This document shows, piece after piece, positions 20,180-28,363 of a stretch of 64,000 nucleotides of DNA. The notes below the pieces were generated by a model. That model saw nothing but the letters and a program-made list of their open reading frames with translations, made no database searches and was not told the origin of the DNA. Source of the stretch: Betaproteobacteria bacterium (lineage in GTDB: Bacteria; Pseudomonadota; Gammaproteobacteria; Burkholderiales; SG8-39). The translations under genes were made by a program, and so were the position numbers. The stretch is taken from positions 62,001 through 126,000 of the forward strand of contig JACRAS010000043.1 of assembly GCA_016234705.1 (NCBI GenBank). The letters run 5' to 3'. Within the stretch, counting starts at the first letter, position 1, and each line of letters opens with the position of its first letter.

Positions 20180-20692
20180 ATGGATCAGTTAGTGTTTCAA
20201 TCATCACCAACCGTAATTCTGGCAACAAACCAGTTCATAAATGTGCCGGTGGTCCTCCAGTTTGACGACACGCCGTTGATCTCGGTTATTAGAGAGCAGG
20301 CGCTTGGCTACACGACCGAAATTCCCATTTTTCACGCCGACGGCACTTACCTGGCCAAGGTCAAAGGTACGCGGGTATTCCCGACCAAAGCTGGCGAGAA
20401 AGCCGGCATCGCAATGCGTCATCCTCAGGGAATGACGATTTGCGAAATGAATGGAAGAACTCTATTTGAAATTACCCATCAGGCTGGCGATGCGTTCCGT
20501 ACTCAAGCAGAGCTATATACGCCAACGGGATACTTTGTAAAAAGCACTGATACTCCGACTCCTCAAATTATTGACAGCAAAGGGCACGAATTACGAGTAG
20601 GCGGCATACATATGAGTAACTGCTCTTTTTCCGGCTGTCGCATTGGCATATGGCTTAAAAGCGATGGTAGCTGTGCCATAGGCTGCAACTAA
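20180..20692 (+). CDS. cassette 1: hypothetical protein, 170 aa
   Basis: I do not recognise this protein. It is beta-rich with no signal peptide or membrane segment. The segment AKVKGTRVFPTKAGEKAGI is followed by MTICEMNGRTLFEITHQAGD, which looks like part of a compact beta domain. The C-terminus has three Cys (MSNCSFSGCRIGIW and CAIGCN). GGGAGAG lies about 10 bases before the ATG. Base composition is much more AT-rich than that of the flanking core genes, which fits acquired DNA. It fills the first cassette, which runs from 20138 to 20753. Confidence 0.7.
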   Translation: MDQLVFQSSPTVILATNQFINVPVVLQFDDTPLISVIREQALGYTTEIPIFHADGTYLAKVKGTRVFPTKAGEKAGIAMRHPQGMTICEMNGRTLFEITHQAGDAFRTQAELYTPTGYFVKSTDTPTPQIIDSKGHELRVGGIHMSNCSFSGCRIGIWLKSDGSCAIGCN

Positions 20693-20702
20693 CAAAGGTG
20701 CG

Positions 20703-20759
20703 GTATAACTGCTCATTGGTGCGGACGCCTGTCGGCGCCGCACAATTCGAACGTTAGCC
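20703..20759 (+). repeat. attC site of cassette 1
   Basis: The inverse core GTATAAC (20703-20709) and core GTTAGCC (20753-20759) flank a hairpin GTGCGGACGCC / GGCGCCGCAC. The inverse core matches the start of cassette 1 (GTTATACC at 20137), not the next core, as expected for an integrated cassette. Confidence 0.9.
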
Positions 20760-20769
20760 CCCGCAATCG

Positions 20770-21669
20770 ATGATGGAGATTGTCCTCGACAAGAGCTACT
20801 TGGACGGTGCACCGACAGCATCGGTCCGCTCGCTGTGCCAGCATTTCCACGTGCTCATGTCCGATGAGCTTTTCTTTGAGCTGCTGACCACCGACGTACC
20901 GAGCCAGAAGCGGTGCTTCGCGAAATTGCCGGAGCGTGAGAACCCGCTCGCTCTGATTCCGAACGTGGGCTTCCTACTTCGCTTTGAACGGGAGCATCAA
21001 TGCGGGTGTGCTCCGCTGACACAACATCAGGTCCCCGATCGCTACGTCTTCCACAAGAAGCTTCGCGAAGGCACATTCGTATGTGAAGGTGAAGTGCTAG
21101 AGAACCTCACTGCTTGGCGGGCGCATGTGGAAGGTGATACAAGAGACTTCGTTGAGCGAAGCAAGGTCGTACATCAGTTCTTCCCCGAGCTAAACGGTAT
21201 TGAATGGAAAGACTTTCCGGCGGCGGTAGCAGTCGCACGGCGGAAGATTTCCGATGACCACGATTTCGTCAGGCAAATCTATGAGTCCTTTCTCGATGAG
21301 GACGCTCCACCCGACGCACCCTCGCCTGGTGCCTTGACCCCAGAGTGGTCATGGTTCCGCTGGGTTCAATGTCAGATCATCGCCGGGTTGCGCCTTTTCC
21401 AGAGATATCAAGGTCGCTTTCCTGAAGATCCGGGTCCGGAGTTCTGGCGCCGAGCTGAACACTCCATGCTCGACGTGTACTACGTGATACTCGGGTCACT
21501 TGCAGGCGCCATCGCGACGCGCGACAACGAGATCCGGGAAGATTTTCTTGCACTCCGTCCTGACGCCGTGCTGTTGTCGCCAGACGTTCTAGGTGCGGCG
21601 GGGGCTAACCGGCCGCTCAACACGGACGCGCGGCAAGCGGGCTCCGCCCGCCCGCCGCGCGCCGGTTAG
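20770..21669 (+). CDS. cassette 2: hypothetical protein, 299 aa, reading into its attC
   Basis: I do not recognise this protein. Its N-terminus (EIVLDKSYLDGAP, then LCQHFHVLMSDELFFELL) resembles the start of PIN-like nuclease folds, with an early Asp followed by a helix containing Glu; this is weak. No membrane segment is visible. The stop TAG at 21667 is inside the attC, so about the last 20 residues (from LNTDARQAGS) are encoded by the recombination site. The ATG at 20770 begins 11 bases after the preceding core; a second ATG follows at once. Confidence 0.7.
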   Translation: MMEIVLDKSYLDGAPTASVRSLCQHFHVLMSDELFFELLTTDVPSQKRCFAKLPERENPLALIPNVGFLLRFEREHQCGCAPLTQHQVPDRYVFHKKLREGTFVCEGEVLENLTAWRAHVEGDTRDFVERSKVVHQFFPELNGIEWKDFPAAVAVARRKISDDHDFVRQIYESFLDEDAPPDAPSPGALTPEWSWFRWVQCQIIAGLRLFQRYQGRFPEDPGPEFWRRAEHSMLDVYYVILGSLAGAIATRDNEIREDFLALRPDAVLLSPDVLGAAGANRPLNTDARQAGSARPPRAG

Positions 21670-21683
21670 CGGCGACGTTAGGT
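21603..21683 (+). repeat. attC site of cassette 2
   Basis: GGGCTAAC (21602-21609) pairs with the cassette's own start GTTAGCCC; the right core is GTTAGGT (21677-21683). The central stem GGACGCGCGGC / GCCGCGCGCC has a GC-rich inner hairpin. Confidence 0.88.
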
Positions 21684-21689
21684 GTCCCC

Positions 21690-22502
21690 ATGGCCAGACG
21701 CCATATCGATCCGAGGATTACGAATAACTTCGTGGACTCCTGCGCTTTTGACCCGAAGTATTCCCCAGAGGACGCCGCGGCGCTTCATTTATTTGAGTTA
21801 TATAAAAATGGTGCTCTCCTGCTCCAAATTGCGCACTCAACTCAAAAGGAACTCGAGCACCCGAACACGCCTCCGTGGGTCAAGAAAGAATCAGCGAGTT
21901 TGGTCTACACCATCGAAACGTCTCTTACTCCTGGACAACGGAAGGTCAGAGACGAGGCGCTCAGGATTCTGGCTGGGAATGGAAAACCGGAGAATGTATT
22001 TCAAGACGCCCAGCACGTCTTTGAGGCCGGAAACTACGGATCATATTTTGTTACCACAGATGAACGTATATTGAAAAAACGAGCTGAGTTGTGTGGTCTA
22101 TGCGACATAGATATTGTAAAGCCGAGCGAGTTGGTAGCGATTTATCGAACATATGAAAACACCCAACTCCAATTCGAGAGAGACGGGTCGTCAGCATCGC
22201 TCGCCCCTCGATTGGAACGTGCAGGTGTGGAACTCACGCAAGCGGATAGGGAGGCAGGCGTAATGGACGTTATCCAATACAAAGGGTACGAGATCCATGC
22301 GGTCCCGTGCAAACTCGCAGATACGGGGCTATGGCAGATTAGCATTCAAGTCTTTAAGCACAGGGAACAAGACACCAAGATTCGTCCCTTCTCAGCAGGA
22401 GATAGTTACAAAACTCGCGATGAGGCGGTAAAGAACTGTTTCCAGTTTGGGAGACAAATCATTGATGGTCAGTCTGCAAACTGCTCAGTCGCGGATCTTT
22501 AA
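21690..22502 (+). CDS. cassette 3: PIN-like protein with a C-terminal small beta domain, 270 aa
   Basis: The N-terminal part (about 10-150) has PIN-like features: NNFVDSCAFD with an early Asp, a helix with STQKELEHP, and FVTTDERILKKRAELCG, where the second half often reads as a toxin-like DERI motif. The C-terminal part (about 190-260) starts with MDVIQYKGYEIHAVPC and ends FGRQIIDGQ, the pattern of a small stand-alone domain found in many proteobacterial proteins. The fusion is unusual. Function is unproven; an RNase activity is only inference. It has a low G+C content for this chromosome. Confidence 0.65.
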   Translation: MARRHIDPRITNNFVDSCAFDPKYSPEDAAALHLFELYKNGALLLQIAHSTQKELEHPNTPPWVKKESASLVYTIETSLTPGQRKVRDEALRILAGNGKPENVFQDAQHVFEAGNYGSYFVTTDERILKKRAELCGLCDIDIVKPSELVAIYRTYENTQLQFERDGSSASLAPRLERAGVELTQADREAGVMDVIQYKGYEIHAVPCKLADTGLWQISIQVFKHREQDTKIRPFSAGDSYKTRDEAVKNCFQFGRQIIDGQSANCSVADL

Positions 22503-22512
22503 ATGACGCGCC

Positions 22513-22567
22513 ACCTAACTTTAGGTGCAGCGGACGCCTGTCGGCGCCGCTGACCATGACGTTAGAC
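22513..22567 (+). repeat. attC site of cassette 3
   Basis: CACCTAAC (22512-22519) is the reverse complement of the cassette 3 start GTTAGGTG; the right core is GTTAGAC (22561-22567). The stem is CAGCGGACGCC / GGCGCCGCTG with a TGTC loop. Confidence 0.92.
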
Positions 22568-22599
22568 CTTTCAAGAACCATTGGGGAGCACACTTGACC

Positions 22600-23130
22600 A
22601 TGACCGCAGATCGTGCAAGAGGCAGGGTGCATCAAAGCGCGGACCTCGACCCCGAGAAGCGAGTCGATGCTCTCATAAAATTGGCCGACTATCATCGGAA
22701 GGCGATGGAAGCCAGAAGGGGAGTGGGTTTCCAGGCATTTCTAGCCGTCTTCGGGTTAAACAGCGCCATTCTTTTCAAATTTGAAGATCTGTCGCTCTTG
22801 GTACCGAATGTATTGCAGTTCGCCTCTGTCATTACTCTCATTTGCGCATTGGCGCTTCTCGCATTTCTTCACGCCATTTGGGAAATTGAAAAGCGAAATG
22901 AGGGAGATCGCCAGCGATTCGTTGATCTTGAATCACAAGCCTGGAGCTTATTGGACGATCACGGTTGGCGCGAATTCTACAAAGACTTCGCCCTAGGAGG
23001 CCGCGCGGCCTCAAAACAACGATCAAAGCGCGCAATTCTGTCGAGCGCATGGGCTTCTTCGGGACCGACAATCTGTGTGATCTTTTTGACGACTGCGGTC
23101 ATCTACTACGTATGGGCGTTCAAGGTCTAA
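22600..23130 (+). CDS. cassette 4: membrane protein, 176 aa
   Basis: I place the start at the ATG at 22600, preceded by GGGGAG; the longer frame back to 22525 would run through the attC. The protein has a charged N-terminal helix (PEKRVDALIKLADYHRKAME), two membrane segments at about 45-90 (FQAFLAVFGLNSAILF and FASVITLICALALLAF) and one at the C-terminus (ICVIFLTTAVIYYVWAF). The middle is a soluble helical domain. I do not recognise the family. Confidence 0.65.
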   Translation: MTADRARGRVHQSADLDPEKRVDALIKLADYHRKAMEARRGVGFQAFLAVFGLNSAILFKFEDLSLLVPNVLQFASVITLICALALLAFLHAIWEIEKRNEGDRQRFVDLESQAWSLLDDHGWREFYKDFALGGRAASKQRSKRAILSSAWASSGPTICVIFLTTAVIYYVWAFKV

Positions 23131-23213
23131 CTATAGCTGGTGCGGACGGGCCGGAAGCGTCGCACCGTTTTTTTGATCGCCGTGCTGGCCCGCCGCACAG
23201 CATAACGTTGGGC
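23125..23213 (+). repeat. attC site of cassette 4
   Basis: GGTCTAAC (23124-23131) pairs with the cassette start GTTAGACC; the right core is GTTGGGC (23207-23213). Stem GGTGCGGACGGGCC / GGCCCGCCGCAC with a longer inner region, 89 bp in all. Confidence 0.9.
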
Positions 23214-23243
23214 GTCACGTGGCAATAACGAGGAGAGTGCACC

Positions 23244-23756
23244 ATGAATGCCGAAGAGTTGCGGTCCATCCAAGCTCCTTTGAAAGAGCGCTATCGCGGG
23301 GAACCCGACGCGGCGCTTATTACGTTGCGCGCACAGGGGCGTCTCGGCGAAGGTGTTAGTTGCAAAATCGAAACAGGCAAAGCACTCGTGAATGCGGGGC
23401 TTCATCCCGCGACGGGTGGCAGTGGGCATAGCGCGTGTTCGGGCGACATGCTACTCGAAGCGTTGGTGGCCTGCGCAGGCGTGACTCTGAACGCCGTCGC
23501 CACTGCGCTCGGCATCGAACTGCGCGATGCCTCGCTTCAGGCAGAAGGTGATCTCGACTTCCGTGGAACTCTCGGTCTGTCAAAGGACGTTCCGGTCGGC
23601 TTCCAGAGTATCCGGCTGCAGGTCACACTTGACACCGACGCATCGGAAGAGCAGCTTGCCACGCTCCTACGCCTGACCGAACGGTATTGCGTGGTGTTCC
23701 AAACGCTGGCACATCCGCCGGCTCTAGCAGTTGTTCGCAAGTCCGCAATAGCCTGA
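23244..23756 (+). CDS. cassette 5: OsmC-family protein
   Basis: The 170-residue protein has the OsmC fold signature with two conserved Cys: one in GHSACSGDMLLEALVACAG (about 65) and one in TERYCVVFQTL (about 148). OsmC proteins reduce organic hydroperoxides with these thiols. Both are present, so the protein could be active in oxidative stress defence. GAGGAGAG lies 8-14 bases before the ATG. It is one of few cassette genes here with a recognisable enzyme function. Confidence 0.88.
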   Translation: MNAEELRSIQAPLKERYRGEPDAALITLRAQGRLGEGVSCKIETGKALVNAGLHPATGGSGHSACSGDMLLEALVACAGVTLNAVATALGIELRDASLQAEGDLDFRGTLGLSKDVPVGFQSIRLQVTLDTDASEEQLATLLRLTERYCVVFQTLAHPPALAVVRKSAIA

Positions 23757-23773
23757 GCGCCCGTGAAGCTGAC

Positions 23774-23860
23774 GCCCAACCCTTTGTTGCTGCGGATGGG
23801 CCGCCAGCGTCGCGCCTGCGCAACCGTCGTCGTGGCCCGCCGCAGAACAACACGTTGGGC
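23774..23860 (+). repeat. attC site of cassette 5
   Basis: TGACGCCCAAC (23770-23780) is an 11-base reverse complement of the cassette 5 start GTTGGGCGTCA; the right core is GTTGGGC (23854-23860). Stem TTGCTGCGGATGGGCC / GGCCCGCCGCAGAACAA. Confidence 0.93.
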
Positions 23861-23869
23861 GCCTCAAAG

Positions 23870-24292
23870 ATGACACGTTCGCTCTGCCGCTTGCTTCAAG
23901 TGCTGATAGTGATTTCAGCGGGGCCATGTTTGGCCGGTGGCACTCTCGGCAGCAAGGAACTTGAACCGCTCATGCGACAGCAATCTGCGGTTCGAGAAGC
24001 TCTAATGTCTTCGTTGGTGCTGTCAGATTCAGCTTTTGCCGAGATACGCCTAGGCTCACACTTCATCTATCTCGGTGGTGCGCGCGTCGGCCCTTACACA
24101 ATCAGAGCGACCCTCAAGCAGTCTCAGCGCGAGGTCGAAATTGTTCTGTGCACCAAAGCGCGCTTTCTTGACGACCAGGGCTCTGAACTGCCTGGCGATA
24201 AGCGGATGCAGGCTACGCGAATCGATGAGAAGCTCATAATAGTGATGCTGAAGGAGCCCTCGACAACCCTTACAAGCTCGGAATGCCCGTGA
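23870..24292 (+). CDS. cassette 6: exported hypothetical protein, 140 aa
   Basis: The ATG at 23870 lies 10 bases after the preceding core and begins a signal peptide (LLQVLIVISAGPCLAG). The mature part is beta-rich (FIYLGGARVGPYTIRATLKQ, then EVEIVLCTKARFLD). I do not recognise it. Its own attC is not intact: the 24300-24335 segment TCCAGTTGCTGCGGATATGC resembles the left arm of the cassette 5 site, but no matching right arm or core follows. Confidence 0.6.
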   Translation: MTRSLCRLLQVLIVISAGPCLAGGTLGSKELEPLMRQQSAVREALMSSLVLSDSAFAEIRLGSHFIYLGGARVGPYTIRATLKQSQREVEIVLCTKARFLDDQGSELPGDKRMQATRIDEKLIIVMLKEPSTTLTSSECP

Positions 24293-24390
24293 AATCGTCA
24301 TCCAGCTCCAGTTGCTGCGGATATGCCCGAAGCAGCACGCCACATTCTCTCTTGCAGCGGCACGCCTCACGGCAAGAGTCGTTGGCCATC

Positions 24391-26175
24391 ATGTCGCGAA
24401 TCGGCAGCGCACGCTATGCAGCCATCGCTTGTTTCGTGCTCGCCTCGTCTGCGGCTCTCGCGCAGTCTCCGAGCCTCGACTCCCGGCGCGAGTCTGCCCT
24501 ATCCCCCGGGCAACAAGCGACTCTTGCGCGCCATGACGAATTGCAGGCGGCGATCGTAAAGCAAGACGCTGCCCGGGTCAGTGCCATGATCCGGGGCGGC
24601 ATGCCCCTCGATTTCAATTTCGACGAAACCGCCAGGGGACGGACGAGCCAGTCTCCGCTGACGGTGGCGATCAGCCTGAATCACCTCGCGATCGCGAGGC
24701 TGTTGCTTGAAGGCGGCGCCACGGCCGGGCGCCTCGACGGCTTTGGCGAAGCTGCCGTCCACTCCGTGAAATCGCTCGAGGCGGTGCAACTCCTCGAGAA
24801 ACACGGCGCCGACATCGATGCGCAGAACCGCAGAGGCATGACTGCACTCGCCCAAGCGGTGGAGCGCGGAGACCTGGCGAAGGTGGAATTGCTCATCGCC
24901 GGTGGTGCGAGGCTAGATGCGCCGCTCAAAGGCCCGGACCTCTTCACCGTCGCCGTGAAGGGGAACCACGCCGAGCTCATTCCGGTTCTACTCGCCCGCG
25001 GCGCCGATCCACGCTCTCCCCCGACCGCGGCTCTCTGGCCTCTGATCGAAAGCGGCGATACGGAACGTGCGCGGATGCTCGTCGAGCGGGGCGCAGACCC
25101 CGATGCGCGCAACGACCGGGAATGGCTGATCACCCGCGCGCTTTACCGGCAGCGCTGGGAGGTTGTGGCCAGCCTGGCCGATGCCGGGGCGAACCTGCGG
25201 CTGCCCGACGGGCCCGAGTGCGCGAGCGCGGCGCGCGGGTGTTACTCGATCGAGCTCGCGCGGACTGCGAGTCTTCACCCGCCGACGCTCGCCAGACTCA
25301 AGTCACGCGGTCTCGACCTCGATGCCTACGCCGCCGGCGGCCATACCGCGCTGACCGCGCTGATCGTCGATCCGATGTACGGCGCCACCGGCTCGGTCCG
25401 CGGCGGCACTGCAGCGAGTGCGACGATACCGGCGTCGGACGTCGCGGCGAGGGCGCGGGCGTTGCTCGGGCAGGGGGCCGATCCGAACCGGCGCTACCGC
25501 GACCTGACGCCGCTTATGCTCGCAATCGCCATACCGGGGCCGCGTGCCTTGAGCGACTTGCTGGTCGACGCCGGCGGACGGGTTGAGTATCGAAGCACGA
25601 TCCAGAAACAGGGATGGAACGAGCTGCCTACACCCGGCTACCCGCTTCCGGCCGGCGCGAGCACCGTGTTGCGGTCTGTTTCGGAGCCCTTGATCCACAA
25701 CAACCTGAGGCTCTTCACCGGAATGACCGTGGGTCCGCTCACCTGGACCACGTTCCATCGACGTCCCGATGCGGCGGTGCGTCTGCTAGCCCGCGACCGG
25801 AAAGTGGCGCCGGAAGATCGCTTCCTGCTGTACTTCGCCGGGCTCTTGGGCGCATGGGATGTCGTCATCCAGGCGCTCGCGCATACCCGGGAAGTGAATG
25901 TCTCGGACCGCGCCGGGGTCACACCCCTGATGCTCGCGGCCGAGGACGGGCAGGTCGATGCGGTGAAGGCGCTGATCGCGGGCGGCGCCAAGCTCGATGC
26001 GAAAAGCGCAAACGACTGGCCGCCGCTGCTGGAAACGCCCCCCGCCATGCTGTTCATGGGCCACGGACCGACCAGGCCGCGACTTGTCGGCGGCTACACT
26101 GCGCTCAAAGCCGCAAGAGGCCGCCAGCAGGAGGAAGTGGTGAGGGTCCTGCTCGCGGCTGGCGCCCGGGATTAG
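24391..26175 (+). CDS. exported ankyrin-repeat protein, 594 aa
   Basis: The ATG at 24391 begins a signal peptide (YAAIACFVLASSAALAQ); the frame upstream is open but is attC-like debris. The mature protein holds about ten ankyrin-type repeats, for example SPLTVAISLNHLAIARLLLE, and VNVSDRAGVTPLMLAAEDG near the C-terminus. Ankyrin proteins bind other proteins; a periplasmic role follows from the signal. At 64-68% G+C and 1.8 kb it is unlike the cassettes around it, and no attC flanks it. It may have entered by another route. Confidence 0.8.
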   Translation: MSRIGSARYAAIACFVLASSAALAQSPSLDSRRESALSPGQQATLARHDELQAAIVKQDAARVSAMIRGGMPLDFNFDETARGRTSQSPLTVAISLNHLAIARLLLEGGATAGRLDGFGEAAVHSVKSLEAVQLLEKHGADIDAQNRRGMTALAQAVERGDLAKVELLIAGGARLDAPLKGPDLFTVAVKGNHAELIPVLLARGADPRSPPTAALWPLIESGDTERARMLVERGADPDARNDREWLITRALYRQRWEVVASLADAGANLRLPDGPECASAARGCYSIELARTASLHPPTLARLKSRGLDLDAYAAGGHTALTALIVDPMYGATGSVRGGTAASATIPASDVAARARALLGQGADPNRRYRDLTPLMLAIAIPGPRALSDLLVDAGGRVEYRSTIQKQGWNELPTPGYPLPAGASTVLRSVSEPLIHNNLRLFTGMTVGPLTWTTFHRRPDAAVRLLARDRKVAPEDRFLLYFAGLLGAWDVVIQALAHTREVNVSDRAGVTPLMLAAEDGQVDAVKALIAGGAKLDAKSANDWPPLLETPPAMLFMGHGPTRPRLVGGYTALKAARGRQQEEVVRVLLAAGARD

Positions 26176-26224
26176 GATGCGCTTTGCGAAGTGAGTGACC
26201 AAATTGGCCCCACATTGTGCACAA

Positions 26225-26617
26225 ATGAAGGCGATCTGCCTGATGATGAGCATCGGTGCGCTAACGATGGACGGATACGGCCAGGCAGCGGAAATCGATT
26301 CCTGCCCGGTTCAAGGCGAAACGATTCAGTGGATTGCCGACTACTGCATGTTCAGGCTTGCAACAGACGACGAGATTGCCGTCAGCGATTGCATCGCCGA
26401 TGAGATCAAAGCCAGCTTCAAGAGCGACTGCGTTGCCAAGGCTCACTACAAGCGAGCGTTGTGTGAACTCGCAATCAGGGCAGAAGCCACACAAGGCCCT
26501 ATCGAGCGTTGCCTGGCTGACAGGCATTTTATGGGCAGCACGGTTCGCAACGCAGGCGTCGGTGCCCGACAGGTTCCAGCGAACGGTCCTCGCCCTACGG
26601 GCGCGGTCAGCCGCTGA
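26225..26617 (+). CDS. exported Cys-rich hypothetical protein, 130 aa
   Basis: The ATG at 26225 starts a signal-like segment (MKAICLMMSIGALTMDGYG); a longer start at 26195 is possible. The mature part has seven Cys, including CPVQGETIQWIADYCMFRL and KSDCVAKAHYKRALCELAI, spaced as in helical disulfide-bonded periplasmic proteins. I do not recognise the family. Its 3' end overlaps a degenerate attC-like palindrome (26570-26632). Confidence 0.55.
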   Translation: MKAICLMMSIGALTMDGYGQAAEIDSCPVQGETIQWIADYCMFRLATDDEIAVSDCIADEIKASFKSDCVAKAHYKRALCELAIRAEATQGPIERCLADRHFMGSTVRNAGVGARQVPANGPRPTGAVSR

Positions 26618-26632
26618 ATTTGGACGTTGAGA
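26570..26632 (+). repeat. degenerate attC-like site
   Basis: A right core GTTGAGAC at 26626 is preceded by GGTCAGCCGCTGAATTTGGA and an inner hairpin GCCCTACGGGC; the left arm (TTCCAGCGAACGG) pairs only in part and no good inverse core is seen. Confidence 0.4.
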
Positions 26633-26665
26633 CGCCCCGTGACGCGCCGGCATTTCAAGGGTTCA

Positions 26666-26929
26666 ATGCAGACCCACCGCTGGTGGCTGGCAATCGTTGC
26701 GACATTGCTGACCCCCTGGATTGGTCCCCATATCGATCAGTACGTACCCGTGGGCCGGGTGTTGTTTCGAGCCGGCACTGAGGACGCCGACGACGGCTTC
26801 TGGGTTATCGCTGCTGTGGCGCTTGCCGTCATTTACCTGGCGTGGCTTGTGCTTTTCAGCGGACTTGCTGCCTGGCTCGCACGTCGCCGGCGCGATCACG
26901 GCAGTTCGAGCTGGCACACCGACCGTTAG
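26666..26929 (+). CDS. small membrane protein, 87 aa
   Basis: The ATG at 26666 starts a protein with two membrane segments (WWLAIVATLLTPWIG and FWVIAAVALAVIYLAWLVLFSG) and a basic tail (WLARRRRD). The frame can be extended to a TTG at 26627 but that lies in the attC-like site. The stop TAG is inside a GTTAGAAGG string at 26926 that could be an integron core. Function unknown. Confidence 0.5.
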   Translation: MQTHRWWLAIVATLLTPWIGPHIDQYVPVGRVLFRAGTEDADDGFWVIAAVALAVIYLAWLVLFSGLAAWLARRRRDHGSSSWHTDR

Positions 26930-26943
26930 AAGGTACATTTTTC

Positions 26944-27192
26944 ATGAGTACTCGCCGCTTCCCGTTCTTGACCGCCCTCTGTGTCGGGTTGATAGCAGGT
27001 ATCGGGTACCCGTTCGTGGATGTCGCGCTCGCGTGCCGCGCGCCAATCTCCGAAGCGTGCGTCTGGGGCAAGGCTTATTTTCCACTGACTCTCGGCGTAA
27101 GCGTAGTCGTATTGGGCGGCATAGTGACGGGCTTGCTCTACGCCGTGCTGATACGGCGGGATCGCCGTCCATCGCGCGACGATTCCGCCTAG
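26944..27192 (+). CDS. small membrane protein, 82 aa
   Basis: The ATG at 26944 follows the GTTAGAAGG string by 10 bases, the usual spacing between a cassette core and its gene. The protein has two membrane segments (FLTALCVGLIAGIGYPF and LTLGVSVVVLGGIVTGLLYAVLI) with a loop holding two Cys, and a short basic tail. Function unknown. No clear attC follows. Confidence 0.5.
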   Translation: MSTRRFPFLTALCVGLIAGIGYPFVDVALACRAPISEACVWGKAYFPLTLGVSVVVLGGIVTGLLYAVLIRRDRRPSRDDSA

Positions 27193-27223
27193 GCGGCAAT
27201 TCGACCAGGCGGAGAAAAGCACA

Positions 27224-27583
27224 ATGAACAAGATTCTGTCGGCAGCGTTTATTCCATCGACCCGAGGTTTGGTACGCGGCCTGAGATTCTGCGCAGCAGC
27301 GATTGCCGTGCATGGGATGCTCCTTCATCTCTCTACTGCAATTAGGCCTTTTTTCTCTAGCGTATTCGATTTAGTTGGGGAAGTTCTTTTCTGGGTTCTG
27401 ACAGTTCCCGCCTTACTTCTTAGCAGCCCTTTTGCCTCCGTCCTTTGGAATTTTGGGTTGATGAATGCTCCTGGATGGTTCGCATGGCCGAAGCCGCTGG
27501 GCATTGCCCTGGCATATGTGGTATGGGTTGCAGTTCTTTTCGGCCTTGCTCAGGTGGTTCAACACTGGTCAAACAAGAAATGA
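27224..27583 (+). CDS. membrane protein, 119 aa
   Basis: This protein has three to four hydrophobic segments (LRFCAAAIAVHGMLLHL, LFWVLTVPALLLSSPF, GIALAYVVWVAVLFGLAQV). It is AT-richer than core genes. I do not recognise it. A degenerate attC follows at 27587-27655, which suggests it is an old cassette gene. Confidence 0.55.
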   Translation: MNKILSAAFIPSTRGLVRGLRFCAAAIAVHGMLLHLSTAIRPFFSSVFDLVGEVLFWVLTVPALLLSSPFASVLWNFGLMNAPGWFAWPKPLGIALAYVVWVAVLFGLAQVVQHWSNKK

Positions 27584-27586
27584 CCT

Positions 27587-27655
27587 GCCCAATCCCGCAG
27601 TCGGCTCGGACGCTGCGCGAGAAAGCCGCGCAGCGCCGGTTACGTCTACTGGGGA
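27587..27655 (+). repeat. degenerate attC-like site
   Basis: GCCCAAT (27587-27593) resembles an inverse core and the stem GGACGCTGCGCG / CGCGCAGCGCC is good, but the right core has decayed (ACTGGGG in place of GTTGGGC). Confidence 0.5.
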
Positions 27656-27665
27656 GCAGTATCAG

Positions 27666-27980
27666 ATGAGGCGCTTTCTGATTATTCTCGGTTTTGCTCT
27701 TGCCACATCAGCGCATGCAAGCAACAGCCCGCTGCCTCCCGAGGTCGCGGCATTCATACAAGATCGTGACGCTTGCGATCATTTCCGGGGCGAACCATAC
27801 GAGGGCAACAGTCCCGGACAAAACGAAAGAAGAGGGTTTATTCTTGAGAGCCTCAAAATCCATTGCCCAGGCACCGATCGCCGCCTCGCGGCGTTAAGAA
27901 AACGATATAAACACAATGCCGAAGTTATGAGGCGACTGAACAACTATGAAAAGCAGATTGAAGGAAAAACAGTTCCTTAA
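27666..27980 (+). CDS. exported hypothetical protein, 104 aa
   Basis: The ATG at 27666 begins a signal peptide (FLIILGFALATSAHAS). The mature part reads EVAAFIQDRDACDHFRGEPY and has a second Cys in LKIHCPGTDRRLAALRKRYK. I recall this pattern from many proteobacterial genomes as a conserved small periplasmic protein of unknown function. An attC begins at its last codons (27975), confirming it as a cassette gene. Confidence 0.65.
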   Translation: MRRFLIILGFALATSAHASNSPLPPEVAAFIQDRDACDHFRGEPYEGNSPGQNERRGFILESLKIHCPGTDRRLAALRKRYKHNAEVMRRLNNYEKQIEGKTVP

Positions 27981-28043
27981 CCCGCCGCTCAACCGGACGC
28001 CAACGGTCGTGCCACTAGCCCGCCGCAGAACGACACGTTGGGT
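27975..28043 (+). repeat. attC site
   Basis: Inverse core CCTTAAC (27975-27981) and core GTTGGGT (28037-28043) flank arms that pair poorly in the middle (CCGGACGCC / AGCCCGCCGCAG). The two halves look as if they came from different sites. Confidence 0.7.
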
Positions 28044-28057
28044 CTAGTCAAACGGTT

Positions 28058-28363
28058 ATGGCTTCGGTAAAGCGAATACTCGGCATCCTCGTTGTCCTCG
28101 CCGCTGGCTGTTATCTTGCCTTTGAGGCAGGCATCTTTACCAGTCTGAAGGAGAGTAGGGAAATAGCGAGCTCATTTTGCAAAAAAGTGACAGTGGGATT
28201 GCCAGTCAACGCTGCTCTGGCGCCCGCGCGAGAAAACGTGCCCGAAAGAATGCTTCACGTAGAAATTGACGAAATGATTCTTATGTTCCGCGGAGGCTGC
28301 AATTGCTGGATCGCGTTAAGGGGCGGGACGGCCTGTCCAAGTGCGGTTACGTGTACCGGCTAG
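28058..28363 (+). CDS. membrane-anchored hypothetical protein, 101 aa
   Basis: The ATG at 28058 begins a protein with one N-terminal membrane segment or uncleaved signal (ILGILVVLAAGCYLAFEAG). The rest is soluble, with four Cys near the end (GGCNCWIALRGGTACPSAVTC cluster). The stop lies immediately before the attC inverse core. Function unknown. Confidence 0.6.
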   Translation: MASVKRILGILVVLAAGCYLAFEAGIFTSLKESREIASSFCKKVTVGLPVNAALAPARENVPERMLHVEIDEMILMFRGGCNCWIALRGGTACPSAVTCTG

